64,000 bases of DNA from Perkinsus olseni (Eukaryota; Perkinsozoa; Perkinsida; Perkinsidae). Positions 32,258 to 43,418 of the stretch are shown one piece after another (position 1 is the stretch's first letter; each line of letters starts with the position of its first letter). The position numbers were made by a program, and so were the translations under genes. The stretch spans positions 185,059 through 249,058 of the forward strand of contig JABANP010000029.1 in NCBI GenBank assembly GCA_013115135.1, given 5' to 3'. The notes under the pieces were generated by a model that worked only from the letters and a program-made list of their open reading frames with translations, was not told where the DNA came from and made no database searches.

Positions 32258-33032
32258 TCAGACATAATTATTGCGGATGGCAAAGTCTACCACAGTGAAG
32301 ACAGCTAAAATAATAACAATACACTTTCTGACACCTCTAGCTTGCCTATTACCTGCTGATGCTGCACTGTACTTTGCCACGGCTATCCAACTACCACTAG
32401 TGGCCTTGAAGAGAGCTCCACTCAGCGCACCCGCGCCAACAGCGTTAAACTGATCGTCTTTTCCACCACGGGCCCAAGATACCAACCCATTGAAGGCCAC
32501 ATAGTACATTGCTGAACAACAATGAGAATGATATCATCCAGTAGGTGTCGAGTATCTTACTTATGATGGCTGCCTGATTGGCCAGAGCCGGTCCCTGTGT
32601 TGACATAGCATTCATCACTGCATTAACTCGGAGCTTCGAAGTGGCTCCCTCCCTTCTGCAGGCCCTTCAGTAAACCGAATGTACCGCCGACCAGCAGGCC
32701 TGATGGTTGACGATAACAATTATTAGGAGATGATGCTGGTGGGCTTACCACTGCCGTAGGACAGACCAACCGAGTATGTCATCTTATCACCAAACTGTCT
32801 GCCATACCCTTGAAGGTAAAGATTATCAGGTACAGACTTGTGGTTCACGGCCGACTGAAAAGACACAGTGATGGCAGGCCACAGAGATTTTGATTGCCGA
32901 TTTCACGACGGAGTTGGGCCTTGGTAAAACCATAATCCCCGACACTACCTGTCGCTTGGCCTGGTTCAGGATACCAACCGACTGAACGCCTCCTGTGTTT
33001 AAATAATCATCAGTTTCTGTGGAGGCAGACAT
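32258..33032 (-). CDS. TIM23-like mitochondrial inner-membrane translocase subunit
   Basis: The family forms the presequence translocase channel. Exons on the minus strand start with MSASTETDDYLNTGGVQSVG at 33032. Then comes LYLQGYGRQFGDKMTYSVGL with SYGSGLLVGGTFGLLKGLQ (about 32650-32850), a SKLRVNAVMNAMSTQGPAL block, YYVAFNGLVSWARGGKDD and the Tim17/22/23 signature FNAVGAGALSGALFKATSG (about 32420-32480). The last intron gives a short end FAIRNNYV at 32258. Between GLQKGG and ATSKLRVN one extra G in GGGAGGG (about 32648-32654) must be skipped. This is the same kind of +1 break, in the same GGAGGGA sequence, as in the photolyase gene. Confidence 0.85.
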
Positions 33033-33124
33033 TACGCTGGTGGAAAAATATCGATTGTCTGGGCGCGCGCTAAGTCACACGCGCAGTCGACGACCACTAA
33101 AACGCAAAGTAACTCTCTCGGTAG

Positions 33125-36100
33125 TCACGAATGATCGGTGAAACTATGAATGACTGGCAGGACGGTTTCTGCCCACTGCTCGCTCCAGTCAAGCTCTCGC
33201 CATTCTCGGGCCTTTTCCATCATCGAAGAACTGATAGAAAAACAGGGAAATCCTACGCCGCCGATCCGACATTATTGCCCATCGGCAAGGCCGGCACAGC
33301 GGCGGTCACCCCGAGACCATACGACGGTATTACCGAAGCTTCTCCGAGTCACGGCCTTGCAGGAGTAGTTTATTGAATAAGTTGGTAACGTCATGTGAGG
33401 TATTGAAGGTGAGGACCCCGGCTGCATCGGCTGAAACAAGAAGAGTCCACAGGCGTGATCGATGCAGCGTGGAGGAGGAGGAAGCGTTGTGCTTCGTTAT
33501 GGTTGCCAGACTTTAAGTGAACCAGCGGGGTGGGAAGGCCCTCGGTTCGATCCGACGTCCCGGCATTTCCTATATATCAACACACGAGTAATGCCATCCT
33601 TCGAGAGTGATGCAACAGCCTCCTCTCCCCACCGCCCGTCTCACCGAGCTCCCCGAAGGCTTCGAAGTCCCGGCCCATGACCGGCAGTTCGGCGCCCAAC
33701 ATGTCGACGACTTTCATGGGCAAATCCAAACCCGAGGAGGACTGATGGAGCGATATGCCGACATCAACGGCACCTAAGAGAAACTCGACTGTCACGCAGC
33801 ACTCGGGCCCACTACTACCTAATAGTAGAGGATAGTCCGACACGCTGAGCCAGGGGGTGTATAATCTGATGTTGGAAAGGTGTAGATCGTCGAACGCCCT
33901 GACGAAAGCTTCTTTACACGGTCCTTTACCCGTTATGAAGAATACCTGAGGACTCAGCATCCACCAAATCAGAATGATGCACCCTCCACCGGCGTCCGAT
34001 GGTATCACATAGGAAGCAGCGAGGAGCGACAGTGGGACGACGATCTACATCAACCGTAGCTCAGTAAGCGACGCTAGGAAAGTCACACGACCACCACCCA
34101 TTTCGGCGGTAACTCTCCCCGACCATCAATCACCGACAGGCGTATTACCAGTATCCTGCCAGCTTTCCGAAGTAGATAGTCTATTTCCACCAGCCCCGGC
34201 AACAACATCATGAAGTCCTCATCAGGCGTCCAAGAGGTGCCTGCCAGCAGCAGCATGACGGAGCTTCCCCCCTCTTCCCAACTTACTCGAGACCATAGTG
34301 ACGACCTTGGGGTCGCTCAGGTCTTCCTTGACTCCATACGATGAGTGCAGCCTTTCGTAGAGACCCTCACGATCATCCTCAGCCGTCCTGCCACGGAATC
34401 TATCCTTCAACGGCCTGTCGTAGCACGTCACTACGTGTGATACCTAACCGGCAGCATCACCAACCTCATGGACTTCCTTCAGGTCAACTGCCAGTCCCTA
34501 CAGTATCGCCACTCAATATATAGCACATCCCATCAGTCAAGATGTCTCCCGTCTGCCCTCATCACCTTCCATTGATCTCTAAGGAATCCTCCCATCCTGT
34601 GGGTGACGCATAGACCATAGTCACACTTGGAGGCCCAAAAGGACTCGTATAAACGACTTAACCGGACCAGCCAATGCCGTTCACCCAACTTCTCCCCCAA
34701 GATAGTGTAACTGATCCACAAGGCGTATCACACAAGCAGACCAGCCCACGGACCATTCGACAGAAGGCATCATCACCCGTGCCTGTGCTCATACTCATTA
34801 GAACGCGCCCCTTTCCGTGTAACGGAAAAATATTCCCCTGAGATGGACTACTGAACCCAAGTATATAATATTTTTTTTGCTCTATGTCTATCCCCAAGAG
34901 TCTTGAGTTGACTAAGGAAGAGGAAACACTCGCCACGATGGCTAACGGCAAGTACATGCCAAAAGGCTGGTCTAAACTGAGCGTCGATAGATGGTCGCTA
35001 GCACAGTCTACTATCCCACACCATCACAACTCGTGAGGCCGCATGACAAAGCTATTGCTTGGTATTCCTCTCACTTGCCATCAGCGGACTATTCAGTACT
35101 AAGAAAGCCTCTCCACCTGATCCATCATTACGCAAGGTTGTGGAAATCAACAATCAACTTCGTGCGCCGTAGAAAGGCGACCATGCTAGCTATCATGAGG
35201 GTGGGTATGGCCGGGGGCGTTTGAACCTGAAATGCTACACTCTTCTGAGTATACACATCAAACTTGTCCCGCAAGGATTGAACTGATGACGCCGCCTGGT
35301 CGATGCCCGGTTATCCACCGTTGCCAATCTGCAGTCTACATCTACTTAACATGTTACTTTATTAATACTGTAACGTCATAATATAATTTCGAGCCAGACT
35401 ATAATTCGTCTACCACGTCTGACGTAGTTCGGTTTCCACTCAAAGAAATTATACTATAATTTCATAGGACCTCATTCAGCCCTCAAATCCCACATCGTAT
35501 ATCATAAACCCATGACAACTATACCATTCACCTTCATATCGGTAGTATCAGTAAAAGCACGGTACTTGGGTTATTACCATTAGGAGCTTCGGTCGTGGTA
35601 TGGAGAATAGTAAGATCCACAACAGCTGTCCTCCCTCGAAGGCCAGCTTGCATGCAGCGTAGACGATATACCTGACCCATAATGATGATGATGAAGTAGG
35701 CAGAGGGAGTAATCACCTACGGTATAGCAACTGTCGAGGCGAAAGGCCTTATGTGTCGCACTTCGATGTGCCTGGAACTGACCACCTCCTTCATCGGCTT
35801 TGACCTGACGGATGTCTGCCAAACGAGAGGCCACCGTGCAGGAGACACGGGTCCATTTTGCCGACGATTCAGCCCACTAGCGGACGGCGCTTGCGGCCAC
35901 TCAGCGACGCCAACGAGCCGGCATGTGGGTGGTGGTGGTTATTACCCCGGGTATCCGAGCAATACAACATCGAGACCGGCCTGCTCAGCCAAGGACACCG
36001 AATGGTATCTGATCAAGGGCTGTGACGATGAAGGGAAGAGCGATGGGCTTACTGCATCCGTGGAGAGTGTCCAATATCCCCCAACACTATTACCACTGCC

Positions 36101-36258
36101 AGATCTCGGGAAGATTTGGTATAGGGCCGGAAGAGAATGTACGCTAGCAGAGCTAGGATGCCAATGATACAACAGGCCTGGAGGAACAACCCCATAGTCA
36201 TAAAAAAACTGCCGAAAAGACGATAAGTGAAGGAATGCTGAAGTGAATCAGGAATCAT
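33125..36258 (-). CDS. ALG1: ALG1 beta-1,4-mannosyltransferase
   Basis: Adds the first mannose to the dolichol-linked N-glycan precursor on the cytosolic face of the ER. The N-terminus at 36258 has a membrane anchor (CCIIGILALLAYILF) followed by VVIVLGDIGHSPRMQ, the family's first motif. Then come YHSVSLAEQAGLDVVLLGYP (about 36000), LWISYTILGEKLGERHWLV (34560-34720), CVTHRMGGFLRDQW and CYDRPLKDRFRG (34380-34430). SSTSWTPDEDF is split by an intron near 34240-34290. The donor-binding part has FFITGKGPCKEAF, YTPWLSVSDYPLLL and VGISLHQSSSGLDLPMKVVD (33680-33930), with a 45-nt in-frame intron inside. The C-terminal exon has ARE-WRELDWSEQW and ends at 33125. The exons at 34750-35900 are only partly placed. 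An intron near 33544 holds a tRNA-B-box-like string. Confidence 0.85.
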
Positions 36259-36589
36259 ACGCCAAGACTGAGCGCTCTAATCCGAACATAATTTATCCAG
36301 CACACATCCAGGTTGTCTCGGAGAACATATTCCTTTTCTTCAAACTTGATGCTATCCAGTTCTTCCATCGACTGGTTGCCGATCCTTAGAAGGGAGAACA
36401 CTCTGATGCACCGGGGACTTTACTGCTGCCAGCTGAATACCACCAATCGCACTAATCACACAGGCTGTCGAGACGACAGGCAGCAGGCCTGATAATAGCA
36501 AGTCTGTCGTCCTCCTTCTCGTTGTTGACTGGTTCCAACACAACACTCGTGTAGGTATACCAACTCCACCAATAGTCTACTAATTGCCT
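36259..36589. other. Intergenic, possible orphan exon
   Basis: A minus-strand frame (36352-36546) has a hydrophobic stretch (LLPVVSTACVISAIGGIQLA) that could be an exon of an unplaced gene. Nothing else is recognised. Confidence 0.3.
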
Positions 36590-37320
36590 TTACGCAGCGG
36601 CTCCCTGGGCAGCAGCAGCAGCCTCGGTGTTGCCAGCTGCATCAGCAGCAGCAGATGACGAGGCCTCGTTGCCTGCTGCATCGGTGGCTGTACCAGCAGC
36701 AGCACCTAACGACAGTCAAAAGGAATCTTTCGACCTCGTCGATGACCATGATGTAACTCATCGAGACGCCGGAATGCCCAGACAAGCCCAGCCAGTTCGC
36801 GTTATCACCTGTATCATCATTTTCATGATTTTCGGGAGGAGTGGTATCCTCATGTTGTTCCTCTCGTCCCCGTTCAAAATACTTTTCTAAATCTTCATCG
36901 TACTTCTTGGCCAGAGCGTCCTCGCCCTTGTAGCGCAATAAGGCCTCATCCTGACGAACAGACGTATCCAAGGTTGAAGCGAGTGCTCCACGGATAAAAA
37001 GATTCACTCATTTCTTACAAGCTCCTCAGCCGTGACGTGCTCCTTCCGTCCCTTCCCTTTGCCCCTGACAACAACAGCCCCTCAAAGATATCTCCCGCAC
37101 CGAGAAGATATCAGTACCCTTTCCTTCCGGAATTCTTCCAACCAGATCGTTTAGTCATTGTGTTGCCTCGGCCGCCTTTACCCTTCCCTCCCTTGCCTCG
37201 ACCGCGTTGGCTATATTGGACCATACGAAACAACAGAAGGGGTAGTAGGAGCTGGAATCATTGCATACGGACAGACGATGGTGATACCACACCTCCCCCG
37301 ACCAAACATATAGTGGGATA
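36590..37320 (-). CDS. FoP/CHTOP-like RGG protein
   Basis: Probably an mRNA export or chromatin-target-of-PRMT1 type protein. The minus-strand order is a Pro/Val segment, an RG/KG-rich part (QRGRGKGGKGKGGRGN, then RGKGKGRKEHVTAEEL) and, after an intron of about 65 nt, DEALLRYKGEDALAKKYDED followed by LEKYF. Together the joined ends read TAEELDEALLRY, the FoP-type duplication motif found at the C-terminus of CHTOP and ALY/REF proteins. An acidic, Asn-rich part follows. After another intron comes an Ala-rich tail ending at 36590. No RRM was found, so CHTOP-like fits better than ALY/REF. The first exon is uncertain. Confidence 0.6.
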
Positions 37321-37783
37321 GAATACCATTGCTGTCAGCCTCTGCAGCAATAACAATACTTCCTGTACCTCCAACCTAGTCTGTCGTAGAGGGCAGTTTA
37401 CAATTTCGCTCATCAGCTCGAATCATCACAATATTTTCATAACTTTCTCGAGCGGTCGAAGCCTTAGACAAGCGACGCGCAATTCGGCCGACGAAAATGG
37501 ACAGAACATAATTCGCTTCGCTCCGCGTCGTGATTATCTCGCTACGCAAAGTTGATCGATAAAGGCTGCATTGGCTACCGCAAACCTGCCTGTTTTGCCG
37601 TAGGTTGGCAGTTCCGCAGTCACAATGGTTAAGACGGATCCTTCTATCAGCATGAAGGTAGTATCCCTCGAAGGCGTCGTATGATGGAGTGCAGCTGTCT
37701 GGACTATCGGAAATCCTAGGTTGAAGCGTGCTAGATGCAAATTAGGTCGAGTCGAGTCGTATGTACCCCGGCACTTGTCTCAG
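37321..37783. other. Divergent promoter region
   Basis: Lies between the minus-strand FoP-like gene and the plus-strand eL20 gene. Frames here are not conserved. A T/C-rich acceptor (ggcacttgtctcag) ends directly at the eL20 ATG. Confidence 0.4.
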
Positions 37784-38433
37784 ATGCACCTGTACCAACT
37801 CGTTGGTCGGGCTGCTCCTTCCGCTAAGAACCCCAAGCCGAAGATCTTCCGCATGAAGATGTTCGCCCGTAACTCCGTCGTTGCCAAGTCTAAGTTCTGG
37901 TAGTACTACCACAACCCTCCTCACTGTCCTTATCTTCCCTCTTTGTAGGTACTACATGAAACGTATCACCAAGGCTAAGTTGACCGGAGGTGAGATGCTT
38001 GGCATCACTGAGTGCTTCGAGAAGCACCCCACTACCGTCAACAACTACGGTATCTGGCTCCGTTACGACTCTCGTTCCGGCACTCACAACATGTAATAGG
38101 GGGTCAACAACAACACCGCCGTCATTTTGGCGAGTCGCGAGTCGTCATGTGTCATCGTTATTGGCATGCAGGTACAAGGAGTACCGCGACACCACCCTTA
38201 CCGGTGCCGTCGGACAGATGTATCAGGAGATGGCTGGCCGTCATCGTGCTCTTGCTTCTAACGTGCAGATCATTAAGACTGCCACCTTGAAGAACGATGA
38301 GTGCCGTCGCTCCCACATCACCCAGTTCCACACTGGTGCCAAGTTCCCCGTCCCTCGTCGTATCCCTCGTACTTCCCTCAAGTACAAGAAGACCTTCCGT
38401 GCCGGCAACAGACCCAGCGTCTTCGCTCAGTAA
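37784..38433 (+). CDS. RPL18A: 60S ribosomal protein eL20 (L18a)
   Basis: A structural protein of the large ribosomal subunit. Exons are 37784-37899, 37949-38092 and 38172-38433, with introns of 49 and 79 nt. Total 173 residues, close to the usual 176. Hallmarks are [58 protein letters not shown] and [10 protein letters not shown]. The start was chosen because [13 protein letters not shown] matches the family N-terminus and lies directly after a good acceptor. In-frame CCC codons here are read normally, which bears on the frameshift finding. Confidence 0.97.
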
Positions 38434-38837
38434 ACGGACTGCTTTGGGCTACTGGTGATAGTGACGTCTTACTAGAAGGAACAACAACGGCTGCTACTAC
38501 TCGTTGGCCTTGCGGATGATCCAACCTGCCTGGGATTCATTATCTTGTTGAGTTGTTAGTGATTATAAATGGGGAAGTATAGCGCGCCTCTTCTCACGAG
38601 AAGGTCTCGAAAGGCCAAAAGGGCCGATCGACCTCTGTTATTCGGTTAATGCTGCTTCGTGGAGGTTTGGGTTCGTCGAGGCTATAGGTGGACGACATTG
38701 ACGTACACAATCCTATTCATTATAATCTCCTCTGGACCTCCCTTGGATGGATTGATGGTAACCCAACTCTCTCAGATTCACATCATTATAGGTTATATCA
38801 ACTACTTATTGGAATGAGCAAAATTGAATAAAAAAGT
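38434..38837. other. Convergent 3' ends, nothing recognised
   Basis: A tail-to-tail intergenic space between eL20 (plus) and the phosphorylase (minus). No coding or repeat signal apart from short direct repeats. Confidence 0.4.
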
Positions 38838-39590
38838 CTATAGATTTTCGAGAACAATACGTTTGGCGGCTTCAAGACCGGTCTTGATCATCCTATCTTT
38901 CCCCTCCTTCACAACTTGACCGTGGGGATCATAATCACCATCATCCCACTTCAAAGGCGACCCGTCCACCGTGGCCACAGCAGCTGCTCTGATGCCTCTC
39001 AGAGTGGCCACGACGAACAAGGCGGCATTCTCCATCTCAACAGCAATCGCACCAGCCGCTGCGTTCTTCAGTAGAGTGCTGTCCGCTGCTGGGCTTGGGT
39101 AGAAGGCGGCCAGGCTAAGCGACACGCCGAAATGGGTATTGGTGAATCCGAGGGCCTTGGCGGTATCCCTGATAGCGAGGCACAGGACAGGGTCAGCCAC
39201 AGCGGGGAAACCATCAGGGATGAGGGCCTGGGTTACACCGTCCTCACGGCACGCCGCCGTAGGGACGATGAGATCTCCTTGCTTGATGTCATCGGGCTTC
39301 AACGATCCGCATGTACCAAGACGAATGATAACCTTCGCACCACACTTGATGAGCTCTTCGAAGCAGATAGCAGCACCCGGGCCTCCAATGCCGTGGGAAC
39401 AGATGGAAAACTCAGCCTCCTTAAAGGTGACGTTGTAGGAACGGTACTCTCTATTGAAGGCCAACTCCTCGAACTGATCACAATACTTGGTAGCAATCAG
39501 CTCAGCACGTTGCGGGTCACCGACGACACAGACTACCGGACGGATGGCGCCCTCCTTAATTTTCAAGTGAGGTGCCTCGTAGACGGTCAT
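38838..39590 (-). CDS. PNP/uridine phosphorylase, apicomplexan type
   Basis: Cleaves purine nucleosides or uridine with phosphate, a salvage step. It is a single exon; the start at 39590 (MTVYEAPHLKIKEG) matches the family N-terminus, though the frame is open for 26 more codons. Motifs are VVGDPQRAELI (phosphate site), AFNREYRSYN, SHGIGGPGAAICFEEL, RLGTCGSLKPDDI, VEMENAALFVVATLRG and VDGSPLKWDDGDYD. This arrangement matches the Plasmodium/Toxoplasma purine nucleoside phosphorylase group closely; substrate choice cannot be decided by eye. Confidence 0.93.
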   Translation of the reverse strand: MTVYEAPHLKIKEGAIRPVVCVVGDPQRAELIATKYCDQFEELAFNREYRSYNVTFKEAEFSICSHGIGGPGAAICFEELIKCGAKVIIRLGTCGSLKPDDIKQGDLIVPTAACREDGVTQALIPDGFPAVADPVLCLAIRDTAKALGFTNTHFGVSLSLAAFYPSPAADSTLLKNAAAGAIAVEMENAALFVVATLRGIRAAAVATVDGSPLKWDDGDYDPHGQVVKEGKDRMIKTGLEAAKRIVLENL

Positions 39591-39668
39591 AACGAAGGTA
39601 GAGGATGAAACTGAGTTACAAAGATCAACGCTAGACGACGCTTCCCTCGTGACGCTGGTGATGCACAC

Positions 39669-39891
39669 AATCCTCGAGCGAAGCGAAGCTATTGTTATTC
39701 ATGTTGAGGCTAGTGTTACTCCGAGTCTGCCTCACACATTCTTCCGGATATTCAAACTGTGAGTGTACGAGGCATCTCTGCTGAGTAGGGCGCAGCTCAG
39801 TTGAGAGGCCGTCGGCTCTGTATCTTGGAGAGTATTAGAAGGAAGCCACCGCAGGTATCCCCATCAGAACTAGAATCAATGTATCGCGAGC
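39669..39891. other. Intergenic, nothing recognised
   Basis: The upstream side of the phosphorylase. No feature seen. Confidence 0.35.
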
Positions 39892-40236
39892 TTACCACGG
39901 CTTAGTGGAGTGGAATTCCGTCCTTCGTGCTGTTGAGCGTTCATGTGGGCGCTGTCCTGCAATGGTCATGTGAGGGCGGAAAAGTACTTCGTGCAGTTTT
40001 GCGACTATCAAGCTACTGACATCAAATCGTAGTGTAGCAGCAGAAGAGTTTCTCACCTTTGAACCTAAAATTAAGAGGGCAGATCCTTCCGCCACCGCCT
40101 GTCCCAGCAGGCAGCTATTTGAGTTACCTGCTGGCAGCTCGGAACCCACGGGGTCCAGTTGGCACGAGTGAGTGACAGCTGTATGTGCTAAGTCGCCGGG
40201 CTCACATACGCGCACATCAACGCCGAAGACGAGCAA
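39892..40236 (-). CDS. Hypothetical protein fragment
   Basis: An open frame of 114 codons on the minus strand with balanced composition (LLVFGVDVRVCEPGDLAHTA, then GQAVAEGSALLILGSK). A possible intron (gtgagaaac to tgtcag) starts after LILGSK. It contains RPHMTIA, which recalls the H-x-T-h motif of 2H phosphoesterases, but only one such motif is visible. It lies just 3' of the FkbM gene on the same strand. Unassigned. Confidence 0.3.
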   Translation of the reverse strand: MLVFGVDVRVCEPGDLAHTAVTHSCQLDPVGSELPAGNSNSCLLGQAVAEGSALLILGSKVRNSSAATLRFDVSSLIVAKLHEVLFRPHMTIAGQRPHERSTARRTEFHSTKPW

Positions 40237-40340
40237 CGGCTGGATAGTGGCGGAGGATTGCGTTCGGCGTCCTCGGAGGGTACTGCATTACCACGACGTC
40301 CACCGACCCATAACTTCAACAACGCATAACCTTATTTTTC

Positions 40341-42022
40341 TCAAGTAGAACAGTGCCGTGCAATAACACCAAATTCATCTGCATTGGTTATGTCCTTCTC
40401 ATGCCACACATCCTGACAGCCAGCGTCTCTGAGCAAGCGGTCGAGTTCGTTCAGCTTGTCCGCATCTCTGAAAACTCTGGTAGACTCCACGAACTGCGCC
40501 TTGCCATAGAACCGGAATTTCACCGTTGAGATCCGCCCACTTCGAAGCAGTTGAGTGGCGCCCTTCAAGACGTGAAGCTCAGCGCCATTAGTGTGGACTA
40601 CTAGCAGGTCAATGGGGAAGTCCTGATCCCCTAGCTCGAGGTCGAGGGTACTAGCTGGTACCTCCTCACCAATAGGTCGATCGTTCGAGAACGGCGAAGA
40701 CCCTAGTAATGTCCCGTGCACTGATGACTCTTCATACATGCCGAACTCCACGCTCGGGCTTCTATGATACTGCTCGTGTGAGACCAAGGCCTTCCGATAC
40801 GCCGTGATGTTTGCAAAACCATTAAGTTCGATGCTCGCCTGCATGCACTCGAAAGCTTCCCTCTGCGGCTCGTAAGCTATCACGCGTAGGGGTCGATGAG
40901 CTCGCTCGAACAAAGCAGCCGCAGCAAGTGCTGCATCGCCAAAGTGGGCGCCGACTTCCACAAAGACGACCGCCCGATGAACTGCTGGTGTTTCAAGTAC
41001 AGTTCCCATATCGCTTGCCAACACGCCTTCAGGACGAAGGGCCCGACATTCCGAGCGATCTGAGCTGCTGTTTCGCGGGTCTGCGGGAGAGCCATTAGGA
41101 AGTCAGCGTCCCATGGCTCATCGTAGCCCTCGACGTTACCTTCCTTGAAGGCCTTCTCGACGAAGCACTTGCACAGCTCCACAGCAGGACCCTTACACTT
41201 GCACAATTGCCGTACGACCCGCGGCAGAGTCGCCCGGTCTAATGCACTGAAGACGCCTTCGTAAGGGAAGTTATAGAGGACAGTATCCGACCGGCCGCTG
41301 CAGTACTGAAGCCAAACACTATACAGTTCTCCAGCCCTTCTCACACCGTCCAACCCCTCTATAGTGACCAGAACTTCTCGTACATCGGACGCCAGCGAGA
41401 GGCACTTAGGCTCCAATGGAGTACTCTTATTAGAGCCATGCTTGAGGAGCACGACCCTCTGCAAGCGGGCAAGAGCCATGAAGGTGTTCCACTGCGGCAT
41501 GCTGACTGCCTCCTCCCAGTTGAGCGTGAGGAGGGCTTGCCTGAGCTCGTTCCAGTGCAACGGTCGAGAGCGTCCCGCGATATACTCTCCCTCAAGCCAA
41601 ATAGAGTACAACGTAAGACGACCTAGATGGCTGAACGGCACATCATCCTCGTACTGCAGAAGCTCACGGCCAACGTCGTAGAGATAGTCTGGAGGTAGAT
41701 AATAATTGAGGATTCTGGGAAGCTCCTCGTGTGCCGATAAACGTGTTAGTCGTTCATTCATATCTTGCCACCAACTCATCGCATACAGCACACCCGAGCA
41801 GCAAGCAGCATGAGTTGTATTCCAGCCACGAAAACAGGGCTTGTAACCTTCTCGACCGAATAATGGTACGCAACACCATTGCTTCTCCGGTATGGGTATC
41901 ACTCTCACATTGCACCGACCGTCGGCTCCGGTGGCTGCCAAATTCGGGACTCGCAAGGGGATGAGGTCCGCCGGGGGTCCCAGCAAAGATAAAATACATA
42001 ACGGGAAATGCCTCAAAAGCAT
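40341..42022 (-). CDS. Secreted or type II protein with C-terminal FkbM-type methyltransferase domain
   Basis: The N-terminus at 42022 has a signal-like segment (LPLCILSLLGPP context) and then a Cys-containing region (CCVPLFGREGYKPC, AACCSGVLYAMSWW). A long helical part of about 300 residues with no family I know follows. The C-terminal 200 residues are an FkbM SAM-dependent methyltransferase: VFVEVGAHFGDAAL, RVIAYEPQREAFECMQASIE, LNGFANITAYRKALV, ASTLDLEL and DLLVVHTNGAELHVLKGA. The two parts are in different frames, and the change lies between about 41000 and 41045, beside a GGGCCC run. A -1 (or +2) shift or an unseen splice is needed. Codons for the first half are duplicated, truncated, at 52305-52620. 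Confidence 0.65.
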
Positions 42023-42650
42023 AGCAACTACCTACAGTTGATCGTCCACACCTCACGCCGTTCGAGAAACCCATGGCAGAGCAGAGAACTACCGAACCAC
42101 TACGGTAACGGTTTTCGTCGATCGACGCTACTCACTGATACCATTATCATATTGAGACAATTCGAGAGTATGAAGATTCTTTTAATTCAAAAACAGAAGA
42201 GACTCTCTCAAGCGAACACACCTGATGGTAGCGAGACGAAACTCCTCAGAAAATTTATCGGTAGTCATCCCTGTCGTCATTATCATGAGCTGTGCAATTG
42301 AATTGAGTTGTCTGGCGAGTCCTCAAGCATTCCGATGATACTCGAGAAAAGGTGTAAGCAAGTTCGTGCACGCGATATTCCATTGCCGAGTTCATCGTAG
42401 CACTATTTCCAACACGTAAGGAGAGAGATGCGATAGAACCGCGAGGTGTTAGTTGTACAAAGTGGCACCTTGCGAGTCGTGGGGTTCTGTCTCGAAGTAC
42501 GAGAACTCTAATTCAACACCATTAGAGTAGAAAAAGTGAGGGATACTACGATATACTCATGAGCTCGGATCAATCTCATTACACATTCGAAATGAACATG
42601 TCCCATTACAAGCAATGGATTGAGCTGAGGTGACTACAAAAAGATCCGGG
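42023..42650. other. Duplicated upstream flank of the FkbM gene
   Basis: 42470-42650 matches 52850-53035, including the ATGAACATGTCCCATTAC landmark. No gene is seen. Confidence 0.5.
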
Positions 42651-42654
42651 GCTG

Positions 42655-42770
42655 ACGATTAGCGACAGCAATTACGAAAGGGTCCGAGAATGGCGATGAC
42701 GAGTAGTCAGTACAGAATAGTCCTGGACTAATGATGACGAGTAGTCAGTACAGAATAGTCCAGGACTAAA
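42655..42770. repeat. Short 38-bp repeat array
   Basis: Two good and one or two decayed copies of a 38-bp unit (core AGTACAGAATAGTCCTGGAC) related to the units at 1-180 and 20090-20268. It abuts a decayed end of a secreted-family gene (HCECSGF on the minus strand at about 42766-42790). Confidence 0.7.
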
Positions 42771-42963
42771 AACCAGAGCACTCACAATGAATATATTTGG
42801 CCCGTTCGGTCTTGTTTCGAATCGAAACTCCCAGTAAACAGAAGCCCTGAACTTCAGGGCCTGAAGCCCACAGCGTTATAGAGCACATCTCGAGGGCTCT
42901 TCGAGACTCTTTACGTATTGACGATGAACGACTCGATGCGTCTCGGAGACGCACTGAGGACAA
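42766..42963 (-). pseudogene. Possible remnant of a secreted cysteine-rich gene
   Basis: The minus-strand frame ends KYIHCECSGF, like the CEC ends of the family, and lies next to a 38-bp array in the same position as for intact members. No signal peptide or upstream cysteines are recognisable. 42964-43203 holds nothing else. Confidence 0.3.
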
Positions 42964-43203
42964 AGAGTTGGGTTGATGAGAGTTGGCTCAAAAATTTTGA
43001 TACGAGCTGGTGACCATGAAAAGAAGCGACTCTGATATCTCTGATATTCCATAATGAATACAAAAAGGCTGATGATTTCCATCAATGACTATGGAGTGAG
43101 CGGGACCGATTGCAGGAGGGATTGAAACGCCACCGGAGATAAGATCACGTATGAGAGCAGAATCACTCAAAACAGAATACGATAGTGAGTACAGACGGCG
43201 GCA

Positions 43204-43418
43204 TCATGAGCAGACACACGCACGAGAGTCATCTTGCACGCATCTATTCGTTTCCATGTTACATTGGGAGATCGCACTGCCCGGAAAATACACACCACAG
43301 GGTTGAAAGGGGGAGCTGTGGTTGTGGTTGGCTCATCGCCATCATAGAAGGCGCTCACAAACATCTGGCTTAGGGACACGCAAAGAGCCAGCAGGATAGG
43401 GCTGAAGATGTTGAACAT
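43204..43418 (-). pseudogene. Frame-broken small secreted cysteine-rich protein, family member 2
   Basis: Starts MFNIFSPILLALCV at 43418, with the family signal peptide and the DGDEPTTTTAPPFNPVVC linker that members 6 and 7 share. After VVC the frame is lost. The expected remaining cysteines are found in two other frames (QCDLP, then CNMETNRCVQDDSRACVC) and end at a stop at 43204. Two +1 steps, near 43281 and 43268, would restore the family pattern. Either a pseudogene, sequence errors, or frameshifting. Confidence 0.6.

Noticed and set aside
36627..36890. Plus-strand Ala/Asp-rich protein of 87 codons
   Set aside because: It is the antisense of the Ala-rich tail of the FoP-like gene, whose minus-strand exons have family support.
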